Part shown: positions 63,744 through 64,000 of the stretch, in pieces
Layout: the number at the start of each line of letters is the position of its first letter
Numbering within the stretch: the first letter of the stretch is position 1
Origin: Variovorax sp. OAS795
Lineage (GTDB): Bacteria > Pseudomonadota > Gammaproteobacteria > Burkholderiales > Burkholderiaceae_C
Reading direction: 5' to 3'
Length of the DNA stretch: 64,000 bases
NCBI RefSeq assembly: GCF_040546685.1
Contig: NZ_JBEPOH010000001.1
Coordinates: 124,001-188,000, forward strand
Made by a program: the position numbers and the translations under genes
Notes under the pieces: model-generated
What the model saw: the letters and a program-made list of their open reading frames with translations, nothing else
What the model was told of the DNA's origin: nothing
The model's database searches: none

Positions 63744-64000
63744 ATGAGCACCACCAGCTTCCTGGTCCGCAAGGACGCGCTTTCAACCACGCGCCTGGAC
63801 ACCGCCGCCGACGAGCCTCTGGCCGACGGCCAGGTGCGCGTGCGCATCGAAAGCTTTGCGCTCACCTCCAACAACATCACCTACGCGGCCTTCGGCGATG
63901 CCATGAGCTACTGGCAGTTCTTCCCGACCGGTGAAGAGGGCTGGGGCAGCATCCCGGTGTGGGGCTTCGCGAGCGTGGTGCAGTCGCTGCACCCTGGCGT
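63744..64000 (+). CDS. DUF2855-type protein (3' end cut by window edge)
   Basis: Eighty-five residues are visible: MSTTSFLVRKDALSTTRL, then GQVRVRIESFALTSNNITYAAFGDAMSYWQFFP and GWGSIPVWGFASVV. This resembles the N-terminal part of medium-chain dehydrogenase-like DUF2855 proteins. Function unknown. The start is the first ATG in frame; a purine-poor upstream region gives little help. Confidence 0.72.
   Translation, partial: MSTTSFLVRKDALSTTRLDTAADEPLADGQVRVRIESFALTSNNITYAAFGDAMSYWQFFPTGEEGWGSIPVWGFASVVQSLHPG

Overview
The window looks like a chromosomal segment of a GC-rich betaproteobacterium of the Comamonadaceae, most probably Variovorax or a close relative. This is an inference from high GC, the order rpsL-rpsG-fusA-tuf-rpsJ, a Bug/TctC-type periplasmic receptor, a liv transporter fused into an operon with an acyl-CoA ligase, and a long intergenic palindrome with a TCACTTTCTTTTG arm of a kind I associate with this family. 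No database search was possible.

Layout. 1-2.4 kb: a truncated cytochrome c-prime-like gene, a cytochrome b561-like gene, a GNAT acetyltransferase and a Prx5-type peroxiredoxin. 2.4-15.2 kb (minus strand): the translation super-cluster, str genes (rpsL, rpsG, fusA, tuf) followed by rpsJ, and then rplC-rplD-rplW-rplB-rpsS-rplV-rpsC-rplP-rpmC-rpsQ. The normally continuous S10 operon is broken between rpsJ and rplC by a strong terminator, two secreted-protein genes (a HEWGH metallopeptidase lipoprotein and a small exported protein) and a fresh promoter with a perfect TATAAT. 15.2-19.1 kb: dacC-type DD-carboxypeptidase, an alpha/beta hydrolase, a thioredoxin-like ferredoxin, a VanZ protein and HemJ. 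19.1-19.4 kb: an intergenic region with a well-formed small-RNA or leader-attenuator candidate. 19.4-26.6 kb: hemB, corA, a small exported repeat protein, a LysR regulator, dienelactone hydrolase, HCCA isomerase, a short-chain dehydrogenase, MarC and an EVE protein.

26.6-35.3 kb: an esterase, an AraC regulator and livHMGF-acyl-CoA ligase-livK, all on the minus strand; this reads as an uptake-plus-CoA-activation unit for an organic acid. 35.4-41.7 kb: purT, a 3-hydroxyacyl-CoA dehydrogenase/crotonase/serine hydrolase run, coaX, a LysM protein and a rhodanese. 41.9-45.7 kb: a TRAP transporter whose large permease carries a proline-rich repeat insert. 45.7-50 kb: an exported protein with a phosphohistidine domain placed before an ATP-grasp domain, divergent from a FecR/DUF6600-like protein with a long glutamine-rich tail. 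50-56.6 kb: gor, a panE-like gene, a PhyH-type dioxygenase, amn, an orphan TctC receptor and an ArsR-type regulator. 56.7-60.5 kb: a P450, a PNPOx-fold protein, a GST and a LysR regulator. 60.6-64 kb: a NodI/NodJ-type exporter, a complex palindromic repeat, ohrR and ohr, and the start of a DUF2855 gene.

The observations I rank highest are the split S10 operon, the RNA element between hemJ and hemB, the exported dikinase-like protein, the TRAP permease insert, and a recurring arrangement in which a -10-like hexamer sits 6-9 bases before the start codon without a Shine-Dalgarno sequence, which predicts leaderless mRNAs for at least six genes.
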